A DNA stretch of 64,000 nucleotides, taken from Micromonospora sp. H61 (GTDB taxonomy: Bacteria > Actinomycetota > Actinomycetes > Mycobacteriales > Micromonosporaceae). The notes beneath the pieces were generated by a model. That model ran no database searches. It had not been told where the DNA came from and worked only from the letters and a program-made list of their open reading frames with translations. The stretch spans positions 186,001 through 250,000 of the forward strand of contig NZ_JAGPXY010000001.1 of NCBI RefSeq assembly GCF_018070325.1, read 5' to 3'. This document shows, in pieces, positions 9,020-18,117 of this stretch; position 1 is the first letter of the stretch, and every line of letters starts with the position of its first letter. Both the position numbers and the translations under genes were made by a program.

Positions 9020-10369
9020 CTATGCCTCGTGCACTGTCATCGGCAACCCGCCGCGAACCCGCAGCGACAGCATCGGCTCGGGCACCACCCGGTATCCCGG
9101 CACCTTGGCCAGCCGCAGTTCCCGCGCGACCATCGCGACCACGAACGCCGCCTCCATCATCCCCAGGTTGTTGCCGACGCAGAACCGCGGGCCGGCGCCG
9201 AACGGGATGTAGGCGTACCGGGGTCGCGAGGCCGTACCGTCCTTGTCGAACCGCTCCGGGCGGAACCGTTCGGGCTCCGGCCAGAACTCCGGGTTACGGT
9301 GCAGCGTGTACGGGCAGATCAACACATCGACCCCGGCCGGCACGTCGTACCCGCCGATGGTGTCCGTTTTCTGCGGAATGCGGGAAAGCATCCACACCGG
9401 CGGGTACAGACGCATCGCCTCCTCGATCACGGTCGCCGTGTAACGCAGGCGGTGCAGGTCGTCGAACGTCGGCTGTCGGTCTCCGAGCACCGACAGCGCC
9501 TCCGCCCGCAGCCGCTCCCAGACGGCCGGGTTCTCGTCGAGGAGGTGGAACGTCCAGCTCAGGGTGCTGGCCGTCGTCTCGTGGCCGGCCAGGCAGAGCG
9601 TGACCAACTCATCGCGCAACCGCCGCTGCCCGACCGCGACGTCGGGCTCGGCGTTCGTCGACTGGATCAGCCGGCTCAGGGCGTCGTCGCCGTCGAGCCG
9701 GCCGCCGCGCGCCTCGACCAACTCGTTGACAACCGTCTGCAGGTGACGACGGGCGCGGCGGAACCGCACCTGGTGCGGCAGCGGCACCCACATCGGCACC
9801 GCGCTCATCGTGACCATCTCGAACATCGCCTGGTCCTGCATCGCCTCGAAGGACCCGCCAACGTCGCCGAGCCCGCCGAGGTCCGCGTCGAGCAGGGTAC
9901 GGCCGAGCACACCGAGGGTGAGCCCGGTGGCGGCGCCCGCGATGTCGACCGGACCCCGCCCGACGTGGCCACGCAACCGGTCCACGAACCGACCGGCCTC
10001 CTCGGCCACCACGTCGGCCTGCCGGGCGATCCGTTTGGGCTGGAACACCGGCTGGATCACCCGTCGCTGCTTGCGCCACAGATCGCCCTCGCTGGTGAGC
10101 AGCCCGTCGCCGAGGGCCCGCTTGGCCTGGGCCAGCCCGACGCCCTTGTGGTAGTTGTCCGGGTTGTCGGCGAGCACATGCTTGGCGTGGTTGGGGTGGT
10201 TGAAGAAGAAGAGAACCTTCGGGCCGATCGCGATGCGGGCCGCGTCACCGAAGGTGTCGGCTGCCGACGACATCAGCCCGAGCCGGTCCCGGCCGAGCTT
10301 CCACAGCAGCTTCGGCGCCGCCCAGAACGGTGGTCCGGGCGGCCGCCGCCGCGACGCGGTGAGTGTCAT
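9020..10369 (-). CDS. Cytochrome P450, last gene of the enediyne core operon
   Basis: 449 residues, no N-terminal membrane anchor. I see the proton-relay motif AGHETTAS, the ExxR motif (EEAMRLYPP), and the heme-binding loop FGAGPRFCVGNNLG with the ligand Cys. The sequence has the CYP102/CYP4-like character (PPGPPFW at the N-terminus, HRNPEFWPEPERFRPERF near the C-terminus) seen in several bacterial polyketide oxidases. The ATG overlaps the flavin-reductase stop by 4 bp. Conserved P450s accompany enediyne PKS genes and are thought to oxidise the polyene-derived core; which position is oxidised here cannot be read. Electron partners are not in the window. Confidence 0.9.
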   Translation of the reverse strand: MTLTASRRRPPGPPFWAAPKLLWKLGRDRLGLMSSAADTFGDAARIAIGPKVLFFFNHPNHAKHVLADNPDNYHKGVGLAQAKRALGDGLLTSEGDLWRKQRRVIQPVFQPKRIARQADVVAEEAGRFVDRLRGHVGRGPVDIAGAATGLTLGVLGRTLLDADLGGLGDVGGSFEAMQDQAMFEMVTMSAVPMWVPLPHQVRFRRARRHLQTVVNELVEARGGRLDGDDALSRLIQSTNAEPDVAVGQRRLRDELVTLCLAGHETTASTLSWTFHLLDENPAVWERLRAEALSVLGDRQPTFDDLHRLRYTATVIEEAMRLYPPVWMLSRIPQKTDTIGGYDVPAGVDVLICPYTLHRNPEFWPEPERFRPERFDKDGTASRPRYAYIPFGAGPRFCVGNNLGMMEAAFVVAMVARELRLAKVPGYRVVPEPMLSLRVRGGLPMTVHEA

Positions 10370-10917
10370 GTCGCCGCCTCGCTCGGCTCGGGCACCTGCG
10401 CCGGCTCGGTCATGCCGCGGAACTGCCCGTTGACGAAGACCAACACGTCACCGGTGCTCTCCCAGCGCAGCGACACCACGCTGCTCAGGAAGATCGTGTG
10501 ATCACCGCCGTCGTACGTCCGCCAGACCCGGCACTCGAAGTGAGCCACCGCGTCGTCGATCAGCGGGGCGCCGGTGACGCTGCCCGGCGTCCACTCGACC
10601 GAGCCGAACTGCGCCAACCCCAGTGGCCGCCACCGATCGGCGAAGTGGCGTGCCACCTTCTCCTGCCGGTGCCCGAGCACCGAGATGCCTAGGGTGCCGG
10701 CCTCGGTGAGGATCTGATGCATGATCGCGTCGCGGCTGACACAGACCAGCACGAGCGGCGGGTCCAGCGAGACCGACGCGAACGAGTTGGCCGTCATGCC
10801 GTGTGGTGTGGCGCCGCCGACCGTTACGACGGTGACGCCTGTCGCGAACGTCCCGAACGCCCGCCGCAACAGCTTCGATCCGGCCACCTCGCTCGGAGTG
10901 AGCAGTTCGTCGCTCAT
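10366..10917 (-). CDS. Flavin reductase (SgcE6-like)
   Basis: 183 residues from the ATG at 10917, which overlaps the thioesterase stop (ATGA). Belongs to the HpaC/flavin-reductase-like family: FGTFATGVTVVT at the N-terminus, GMTANSFASVSLDPPLVLVCV in the FMN/FAD site (read in two parts), and the conserved H in VAHFECRV. In C-1027, SgcE6 supplies FADH2 to the SgcC hydroxylase (established). Here the likely clients are the HpaB-type hydroxylase at 33.8 kb and perhaps the acyl-CoA-dehydrogenase-like flavoprotein at 43.8 kb. Its position inside the core operon rather than beside the clients matches other enediyne clusters. Confidence 0.88.
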   Translation of the reverse strand: MSDELLTPSEVAGSKLLRRAFGTFATGVTVVTVGGATPHGMTANSFASVSLDPPLVLVCVSRDAIMHQILTEAGTLGISVLGHRQEKVARHFADRWRPLGLAQFGSVEWTPGSVTGAPLIDDAVAHFECRVWRTYDGGDHTIFLSSVVSLRWESTGDVLVFVNGQFRGMTEPAQVPEPSEAAT

Positions 10918-11354
10918 CTCGCCTCCCCGTTTGCGTACGGTTCGAGTGCGCGGGCCAACGCCTCCGGTACCCGCGCCGGCAGTGTCCGGTTGTTGGGGCC
11001 ACGCATGCACGCGACCCGTTGCCGACCTCGGGCGACGAGCGTCTCGCCGCCGTCCGGGTCGAGCCGCACGTAGTCGAAGCCGAACTCGATCTGGGTCTGC
11101 GCCAGTTCCACGAGCCGCATCCGGACCGAGAGGTCGTCGAACGCCGTGATCTCGGCGAAGAACTCGCAGTCGACCTTGAGAGTGAAGAGCTTGAGGTCGT
11201 CCTGCAGGTCGGCCAGCACGTCCGGTGCCCGCTGCTTGAGGAACATCTCCCGGCACCGCCCCTGCCAGCGCAGGTAGTTGACGTAGTAGACGTTGCCGAC
11301 GAGGTTGGTCTCCTCGAAGCCGACCGTGTGGGGGTACTCGAAGTACTTGCTCAT
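10914..11354 (-). CDS. tebC: Enediyne hot-dog thioesterase (TEBC/SgcE10-like)
   Basis: 146 residues from the ATG at 11354, overlapping the PKSE stop by 4 bp. Single hot-dog domain of the 4-hydroxybenzoyl-CoA thioesterase class, with N-terminal YPHTVGFEETNLVGNVYYVN and YLRWQGRCREMFL, features of the CalE7/SgcE10 family. In these families the enzyme releases the linear polyene product from the enediyne PKS by thioester hydrolysis, without the usual catalytic carboxylate; the Asn/Arg/Tyr-containing N-terminal helix is present here. Length and placement directly after the PKS match the conserved enediyne cassette. Confidence 0.93.
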   Translation of the reverse strand: MSKYFEYPHTVGFEETNLVGNVYYVNYLRWQGRCREMFLKQRAPDVLADLQDDLKLFTLKVDCEFFAEITAFDDLSVRMRLVELAQTQIEFGFDYVRLDPDGGETLVARGRQRVACMRGPNNRTLPARVPEALARALEPYANGEAR

Positions 11355-14300
11355 CGAAGCGACCACCCGTCGGTGAGCACCGCGACGACGACCGGGTCGG
11401 CGTGGTCGCGCAGCCGGGTCACGAGCACGGCGATCCGCAGTGTGCCGGAGGCCAGGGTGAGCCAGCCGTGCGGACCGACCGCGCTCAGCGTGATCGGGGT
11501 CTGTACCGGCAGTCCGACCTTGCGGAGGCACTCGATCGCCGTCCAGACCCGGGTGCTCGCGGTGTCGATGTCCTCGTCGGTGTCCCTCGTGAGCTGGCCG
11601 ACCAGGCCGTCGTGCGGGCCGAGCAACGCCGACCAGGTCCCCGCGTCGCGCTCGGAGACCGCCTCGATGTCGCAGCTCAGCACCCCCCGACCGCCGACGC
11701 AGACGGTCACACCGGCACCGTGTGCCGCCGAGACGACCCGGTCGTCGTCAATCTCCGGCCGGCCGTCGGGCCGGTAGCGCACCTCGACCGGGCGGCCGAA
11801 CACCCGTCCGGCCGCGAGGCCGGTCATGGCGCGTCGGGGCGGGTCGTCCGAGCCGTGTGGCTCGACCGCCACCGCGACCTGGGCACCGAGCAGGTCGTCG
11901 AGCGACCGTTCGAGGTAGGGGCCGAGCAGCGGCGCCGCCCACGGGCCGCGCCCGTTGCCCTTGCGCACCGCCTGCAGGCGCAGGCCCTCCCACCGTTCCA
12001 CCACCTCGCCGCCCGGCGTGCGGACGGCGATGTCGTAGAGGTAGGTGTCGCCGTCGCGGCTGCGCTCGGTCGCCGTGAACCGGGCCTCACCCTTGTCGGC
12101 GAGGACCGGGCCAGCGGCGTGTACGCGTTCGATGCCGGCCGGCAGGAGCGTCGCGTGCGGTACGCAGACCTGCAGGCCGTGCATGAGCGCGTCCCGCATT
12201 CCGGGGTCACCGAGCAGCAGGTCACCGCCGAGGAAGCTGGCGAACCAGTCGTCGGTCGCGACCGCTGACACGTCGACGTCGACGTGCCGTGCCGCCGCCC
12301 GGTGGTAGCCGCGCAGCCGCTGAAACCGCTGGCCCTGGAAGAGGATGCCCCCGTACAGGTCCGTGGCCGGGTCGAGGGGCACCAGCGGTAGGCCGGCGCC
12401 GGTCTCGTCCGGTGGGCCGTCGAGTTCTCCGCGGTCGCCGAAGCGCAGCCGCGCGCGGAAGTGGTCGACCGCGAAGCCGGTGTCGGCGGCCCGGATGGCG
12501 ACGTCGACGTCTTCGTCGCCGGTCACCACCGCCGCGATCCGGATCGTGGCGCTGCCGTCGACGGGTACCACGATCGGCCGGAGGAACTCGACGTCCTCCA
12601 TCGCCGGCACCTCAGCGCGCCCGGTGAGCGCGGTGGCGGTCTGCGCCATGGCCTCCATGCCGAACACCGCCGGAAACAGCAGGTTGCCGTCGAGCAGGTG
12701 GTCGGCGAGATACAGGTCGGTACCGGCGTTGAGTTCGACCTCGGTCACCAGTTCGACACCGTGGTAGTGCACCAGCGGCGTGCCGACGAACCGCAGCAGC
12801 GGCAGCGTCGGCGTCTCCCGACGCACTGTGTCGATGCCCTCGGTGCGGCCACTGATCACCACCACCGGCGGGGCGTCGGGGTCGGCGATCAGGCGACGCA
12901 TCAGGCGTACGCCCTCGTCGGGCGAGATCGGGACGATCCCGTCCCGCTGCAGACCCTCCACGACCGAGAGCCGCTCGCCCATGCCGACGCCGGACCAGAC
13001 AGACCACTCCAGGCAGAGCGTCCGGCATTCGGGGTGCGCCGCCGCGAAGTCCGCGGTGATTTCGGCCAGCCAGTCGTTGGCGGTCGCGTAGTGCGCCTCA
13101 CCGCGCAGTCCCGCCCGGCCGATGATGCTGCCGAAGGTGACGAGCATCCGCAGCGCGCCCGGCTCGACGGCGTCGAGGACGGCGCGCAGCCCGTCGATCT
13201 TCGGGGCGAACGTCGCCCGGAAGGCCGCCGCGTCCAGGTTGGCCAGGGTCGCCGGCTCGTTGCGGCCGGCACCGTGCAGGACCGCCGTCACCGGGCCCAG
13301 CTTCTGGCGTACGCCGTCGACCGCGGTCCTGACCTGCGCCGGGTCGGTGACGTCGGCGCGGGCGTAGTGCAGGCGCACCCCGGCGGCCGTCATCCGGTCG
13401 AGGTTGGCGGCCAACTCCGCGTCGGTCGCCGGGTCGCTGCGACCGAGCACTGCCAACGCCGCGCCGGTGTCCTGCGCGACGGCGAGCGCGCACTCGGCGG
13501 TGATGCCCTTGCCACCGCCGGTCACGAGCAGCACGTCCGACGCGTCGAGCGGCATGATCTCCCGGGCCGGTCGCACCGGCATCGCCCGCAGGGTGGGCAC
13601 CAGCCGCACGCCGTCGGCGTCGTAGCGCACCTCGTGGAACCGCCCGGTGGCGGCCACCTCCGCGACCAGCAACGCCGGGTCGTCGAAGTCGGCGGGTACG
13701 CGAACGATGGTGGTCCGGATCCGGGGCATCTCCAACCGCAGCGACTTGGCCAGCCCGGCGGCGCCCCGACCACGTTGCACGACCACGAACCGGTCGCGCT
13801 GCTTGTCGGCGATCGCCGCCTTGGCCCCGTCCAGTGCGAGCGCCAGGTCGGCCTCGGTGCAGTCGGCCGGCAGGCAGACCAGAACCCCGCCACCGACGCC
13901 GCCGTGCTCCAACGCCTGCCGCAGAGACTCGGCGAGCGAGTCGCCGTCTCGCGACCAGCGCCGCCAGGGGCCGTTGGCCTCCACCTCGACGCGCGGTGGC
14001 AGCGGCAGGGCGTCGAGGTCGACGGAGAACGCCCGGGACCAGGCGGCCGCACCGGCCACAGTGGCCGCCGTCGCCGCGTTACCCTCCCCGGCGGAGCTGG
14101 CCAGGTCTTCCAACGCCTGGGCCAACTCCCCTACCGTGGCGACGGCGAAGTTCGTCGGCGTCTGGGCACTCGGCACCGAGAGCAGTTGGGCGGCCTGGTT
14201 GACCACCTGTCCCACAGTGATCGAGCTGAGGTGCAGATCGTCGAGGAGGTGGCTCTCGCCGCGTACCATCTCGATCGGAAGCTCGGCGCGGTCGGCCACC

Positions 14301-17116
14301 AACCGACGCAGCAGGTGCAGCGGCGGCTCGGAGGCGTCGGTGTCGGCCTCGATCTTCTTCGCCTCGACGGCCCGCCGCACGGGCTGCACTGTCAGCGGCG
14401 GCGCGGCCTCGCAGGGGCTCGCGAAGAAGCTGAACTTCGCCCCGAGTTGCAGCGGCCGGGTCAGGCGACCCTGGAACAGCCCGTCGTCGACCCGGAACGC
14501 GCCGACGACGTACGCGGCACCGACGGCGTTGAGCAGACCGGCGACCGACTCGTCATCGGTGTCGAGCGACACCGACGGCACGTCCGTCGCCGCGGTCGCC
14601 AACGCTCCCAGCACCCGACCGGGGCCGACCTCGATGAACAGGTCGAGGTCCTTCGCCGCGAAGGCCACCGCCTGGGTGAAGAGCACCGGGTCGGTGATCT
14701 GGCGGCGCAGCAGGGCCGGCACGTCGGTGTCGACCGGGAGGACATCGCCGGTCACCGTCGACACCACCCGGCGCGACAGCGGGTCGAACTGCTCATCGGT
14801 CAACCGATCGCCGAACGCGTCGGCGGCCGGTGCCACCAGCGGTGAGTGGAACGCGTGCGAGACGCGCAGCCGGGTGGTGGCGAAGCTCGCTTCGCCGGCG
14901 CGGCGGCAGGCCTCCTCGATCCCTTCGGCAGTGCCGGCGATCACCGTCTGTTGTGGACCGTTGAAGCCACCGATGACGACCGGCAGGTCGGCCAGCAGGG
15001 GCCGGACCGCCTCGGGTGCCGCCGCGATGCTCGCCATCGTCCCCGACGAGCTGTGCTCGGCCATCGTCTGGCCACGGACCATCGCGGTACGCAGCAGGGC
15101 GTCCTCGTCGAACGCGCCCGCCCAGTGCAGGGCGGTGATCTCGCCGAGGCTGTGCCCCACCGCGGTGGTCGCCTCGATGCCGAGCGCCGACAGCACGCGC
15201 AGGCCCGCCAGCGAGCCGGTGACGATCCGGGGCTGGGCCACCGTCGTGGCGACCATGTCGCCCGAGGTGGGCAGGGCCGCCTTGGTGTAGACCTCGTCGA
15301 CCTCGCTGAACCGGCGGCGCAGGGCACCGCCGCTCGTCCCCTGCCCCGAGCCCTGCCCGGGGAAGAGATAGCCGATCCGGCCCGGACCGCCGACGTGGCC
15401 CAGGAAGCAGCGCTCGTCGGCGCTGACCAGGCTCGTCTCGCCGGCGTCCAGTACGGCGCAGAGACGTTGCAGCCGCGCGACCGCGTCGGCCGGTGACGAG
15501 ACCACGACGGCCGCCCGGTAGGGCAGGTCGCGCAACTCCCCGTGCAGCGTCGCGGCCAGGTCGCCCAGCTGGGCGTACGCGACGCCGTCGACGAACTCGA
15601 CGAGCCTGTCCAGCCGCTCCCGCAGCTTCTCCCGGGAGGCGGCGTCGATCAGCAGCAGCTCGACGTCCTGGCCGGAGGAGGCCAGCCGGCTGGTCCGGCT
15701 GTCGAACCCGCGCCGACGTCGGGAGGGGCCACCCTCGAGCACGATGTGCGTGTTGATGCCGCCGAAGCCCATCGCCGTGACCCCGGCCCGGACGTTCGGC
15801 AGGTCGGGCCACGGCTCCGCCTTGCGCAGTGCGCGCAGCGCCGGGTCGTTGTCGTCGGCCAGGATCTCGTGCGGCATGACGCAGCCGATGGCCGGGGGCA
15901 GCACCTGGTGGTGCACGGCAAGCGCCGCCTTGATCAGGCCGGCGACACCGGCGGCGGCCTTGGTGTGCCCGATCATGCCCTTGATCGAACCGATTGCGGC
16001 CGGAGCCGCGGTCGGGTCGGCGGAACGACGGGCGAGGGACAGCGCGGTCAACTCAGTGGCGTCACCGACCCGCGTACCCGTGCCATGTCCCTCGAAGAGG
16101 CCGACCGTCTCGATCCCGAAGCCGGCGCGCTCGTACGCCCGGTCGAGCGCGAGTCGGTAGCCGCTGACCTCGGGTCGGGTCATCCCGCCCTTGCCGTCGG
16201 AGGAGATCCCCCATCCGGCGATGGTGGCGTAGATGCGGTGGCCGGCGGCGCGAGCGTCGTCCTCGCGCATCAGGACGACCATCCCGCAGCCCTCGCCCGG
16301 CCAGAAGCCGTTCGACCCACGGTCGTAGACGCGCATCTCACCGGTCGCCAGCGCGCCGGTCTTCGCGAACCCGATGATCTCGAAGGGGTCGATCGACAGG
16401 TCGACACCACCGGCGACGGCCACGTCGACGTCACCGTCGATGAGGGTCTTGCTGGCGGTCGCGACCGACAGCAGCGACGACGAACAGGCGCCGTCGACGG
16501 TGTAGCCACCGCCCTTGAGGTCGAAGTGGTTGCAGATCCGGCCCGCGATGGTGTTGGAGAGCCCGCCGGCCAGTGTGTCCTCGTCGACCTCCGGGAAGGG
16601 ACTTTTGAAGGTCGCCTCGAACGAGTCGAGGAAGGTCATCAGGTGGTCGTCGTCCCAGTCCTGGTCCTTGAGCGCCGCGGCGACCATGCGCCGGACGAAG
16701 GGCCAGCGCAGCCGCAGCTGATTCGCGCGGGTGAACTCACCGGTCAGGGTGTTGCCGACCACCACGCCGGTACGGTCCCGGGGCAGTCCCTCGGCCATCG
16801 GGAAGCCGGCGTCGGCCAGGGCCATCGCGGCCATGTCGAGGGCGAGCCAGTGGGTCAGGTCGGTCGAGCGGTAGGTGCTCCCGGCGACCTTGTAGGCGAT
16901 CCGGTCGAACTCGTACCCCTCGATGACGGCGGCGTTGCGGGCGTAGAACTTGTCGGGCGTGTTCGGGTCCGGGTCCCAGTAGTCCTCGAGCCGCATCCGC
17001 TCGTCGGGGAGACGGCGGAACGCGCGCCGCCCGGCGAGGGCGTTCTCCCACAGCTCCCGGGGTGACGTGGCGTCCGGATAGCGGCACGCCATGCCGACTA
17101 TCGCTACACGAGTCAT
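11351..17116 (-). CDS. pksE: Enediyne iterative polyketide synthase (PKSE)
   Basis: 1,921 residues, the usual length. Domains in order: KS (about 1-460; Cys211 in DGACSSS, His344 in GHGTGT, His384 in GHTKAA), AT (about 580-870; Ser656 in GHSLGE), unusual ACP (about 925-1005; Ppant Ser at 964/965 in DDLHLSSITVGQ), KR (about 1195-1420; TGGGKGIT), DH (about 1465-1650; His1473 in ADHLLDG) and a C-terminal integrated phosphopantetheinyl transferase (about 1750-1900; DIEAVSERD, WTAIECLRK). This layout is unique to enediyne PKSs, which build a C16 polyene as precursor of the warhead. ATG at 17116 overlaps the unbU stop; the 3' end overlaps the thioesterase. Ring size (nine or ten) cannot be read from this gene without phylogeny. 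Confidence 0.98.
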   Translation of the reverse strand: MTRVAIVGMACRYPDATSPRELWENALAGRRAFRRLPDERMRLEDYWDPDPNTPDKFYARNAAVIEGYEFDRIAYKVAGSTYRSTDLTHWLALDMAAMALADAGFPMAEGLPRDRTGVVVGNTLTGEFTRANQLRLRWPFVRRMVAAALKDQDWDDDHLMTFLDSFEATFKSPFPEVDEDTLAGGLSNTIAGRICNHFDLKGGGYTVDGACSSSLLSVATASKTLIDGDVDVAVAGGVDLSIDPFEIIGFAKTGALATGEMRVYDRGSNGFWPGEGCGMVVLMREDDARAAGHRIYATIAGWGISSDGKGGMTRPEVSGYRLALDRAYERAGFGIETVGLFEGHGTGTRVGDATELTALSLARRSADPTAAPAAIGSIKGMIGHTKAAAGVAGLIKAALAVHHQVLPPAIGCVMPHEILADDNDPALRALRKAEPWPDLPNVRAGVTAMGFGGINTHIVLEGGPSRRRRGFDSRTSRLASSGQDVELLLIDAASREKLRERLDRLVEFVDGVAYAQLGDLAATLHGELRDLPYRAAVVVSSPADAVARLQRLCAVLDAGETSLVSADERCFLGHVGGPGRIGYLFPGQGSGQGTSGGALRRRFSEVDEVYTKAALPTSGDMVATTVAQPRIVTGSLAGLRVLSALGIEATTAVGHSLGEITALHWAGAFDEDALLRTAMVRGQTMAEHSSSGTMASIAAAPEAVRPLLADLPVVIGGFNGPQQTVIAGTAEGIEEACRRAGEASFATTRLRVSHAFHSPLVAPAADAFGDRLTDEQFDPLSRRVVSTVTGDVLPVDTDVPALLRRQITDPVLFTQAVAFAAKDLDLFIEVGPGRVLGALATAATDVPSVSLDTDDESVAGLLNAVGAAYVVGAFRVDDGLFQGRLTRPLQLGAKFSFFASPCEAAPPLTVQPVRRAVEAKKIEADTDASEPPLHLLRRLVADRAELPIEMVRGESHLLDDLHLSSITVGQVVNQAAQLLSVPSAQTPTNFAVATVGELAQALEDLASSAGEGNAATAATVAGAAAWSRAFSVDLDALPLPPRVEVEANGPWRRWSRDGDSLAESLRQALEHGGVGGGVLVCLPADCTEADLALALDGAKAAIADKQRDRFVVVQRGRGAAGLAKSLRLEMPRIRTTIVRVPADFDDPALLVAEVAATGRFHEVRYDADGVRLVPTLRAMPVRPAREIMPLDASDVLLVTGGGKGITAECALAVAQDTGAALAVLGRSDPATDAELAANLDRMTAAGVRLHYARADVTDPAQVRTAVDGVRQKLGPVTAVLHGAGRNEPATLANLDAAAFRATFAPKIDGLRAVLDAVEPGALRMLVTFGSIIGRAGLRGEAHYATANDWLAEITADFAAAHPECRTLCLEWSVWSGVGMGERLSVVEGLQRDGIVPISPDEGVRLMRRLIADPDAPPVVVISGRTEGIDTVRRETPTLPLLRFVGTPLVHYHGVELVTEVELNAGTDLYLADHLLDGNLLFPAVFGMEAMAQTATALTGRAEVPAMEDVEFLRPIVVPVDGSATIRIAAVVTGDEDVDVAIRAADTGFAVDHFRARLRFGDRGELDGPPDETGAGLPLVPLDPATDLYGGILFQGQRFQRLRGYHRAAARHVDVDVSAVATDDWFASFLGGDLLLGDPGMRDALMHGLQVCVPHATLLPAGIERVHAAGPVLADKGEARFTATERSRDGDTYLYDIAVRTPGGEVVERWEGLRLQAVRKGNGRGPWAAPLLGPYLERSLDDLLGAQVAVAVEPHGSDDPPRRAMTGLAAGRVFGRPVEVRYRPDGRPEIDDDRVVSAAHGAGVTVCVGGRGVLSCDIEAVSERDAGTWSALLGPHDGLVGQLTRDTDEDIDTASTRVWTAIECLRKVGLPVQTPITLSAVGPHGWLTLASGTLRIAVLVTRLRDHADPVVVAVLTDGWSLR

Positions 17117-18117
17117 GCGGGGACGACCTCCTTGCCGGTGTGTTCCTTGCCGTTGCCGTTGCCGGTGCTCGCTGGCACCGGCATCGCGGCCGTGTCGAGG
17201 CTGGGTGCCCGGTCCGCCTTGGACTTCTCGATGAAGTGCAGGGTCCAGTGGAAGCCGCCGCGGATGAGGCAGACGGCGGCGGTGGCGAAGAAGATGCCGT
17301 ACGCGATGCCGAAGCCGGTGAGCAGGCCGTAGACCACGGCCACGCTGGCACCGAACGCCACCTGCGCGGCCGGCGCCGATGGTGAGGTGCCCGGGTCGGT
17401 GACCATGTAGTTGGTGAACAGCACGAACGCGACGCCGGTCATCATGCCCAGGGCCGCCGGGATCGACGTGTCGAGCAGCACCCCACGCACGATCGCCTGC
17501 AGAGCGAATGCGGACAGCCAGCCCATGATCAGCCACATCCGACCGGTCAGCTTGCCGTTGATCATCGTGCCGCCGACGATGATGATCGCCGGGATCAGCC
17601 AGTCCCAGAAGCCCGAGATGTACTCGGTGAAGTGGTAGGGCGGTGCGACGCTGGCCCACGGGAACACCATCAGGATCACCGCGATGCCGAAGTTCGACGG
17701 GTTCATGTAGTGCCGCATCCGGCCCCGGATGGGGGCCTGCAGGACCCACTTGGCGCCGATGGCGACCGCGACACCGAAGAGCATCGTCCAGAGCTGGTCG
17801 TTGACGTAGATCAGCATGTTGAGCGCGAGGCTCGTAATGTGCGCCGGATAGAGGAACTCGATCAGCCCGCGCAGCCCTCGGCCGCTGAATCGCGGGGCTC
17901 GGCCCTCGACGCGGGCACCGATGGCCTCCAGGGCGATCTCGATCGTGTAGCCGGCGAAGACCGCGATGAGGGGCCAGGTCCAGGGCTGCTCGAAGCCGAG
18001 GACGGTGAAGCCGAGGATGTTGAAGACCGTGATCGAGATAGCGAAGTTGCGAAGTGCGATGTTGACTTTCGGGTCGTGACGTGGCGGGGTGACGGTACTG
18101 GTTGCCATGTCGCTCAC
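17113..18117 (-). CDS. unbU: UnbU integral membrane protein of the enediyne cassette
   Basis: 334 residues with eight or more hydrophobic segments between residues ~20 and 300 and a hydrophilic C-terminus. The loop with RHYMNPSNFGIAVILMVFPW and the segment FVLFTNYMVTDPGTSPSAP resemble RnfD/NqrB-like membrane subunits, as described for the UnbU family. The GTG start overlaps the unbV stop (GTGA); an internal ATG at 18108 is an alternative. UnbU is one of the genes almost always found with an enediyne PKS; its biochemical role is still undefined, though RnfD similarity hints at membrane redox or ion transport. Translational coupling to both neighbours supports a shared function. Confidence 0.92.
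   Translation of the reverse strand: MSDMATSTVTPPRHDPKVNIALRNFAISITVFNILGFTVLGFEQPWTWPLIAVFAGYTIEIALEAIGARVEGRAPRFSGRGLRGLIEFLYPAHITSLALNMLIYVNDQLWTMLFGVAVAIGAKWVLQAPIRGRMRHYMNPSNFGIAVILMVFPWASVAPPYHFTEYISGFWDWLIPAIIIVGGTMINGKLTGRMWLIMGWLSAFALQAIVRGVLLDTSIPAALGMMTGVAFVLFTNYMVTDPGTSPSAPAAQVAFGASVAVVYGLLTGFGIAYGIFFATAAVCLIRGGFHWTLHFIEKSKADRAPSLDTAAMPVPASTGNGNGKEHTGKEVVPA

Noticed and set aside
12461..14845. 794-codon plus-strand open frame inside the PKSE gene
   Set aside because: Antisense shadow of PKSE; His/Arg/Gly-rich with no recognisable motif.
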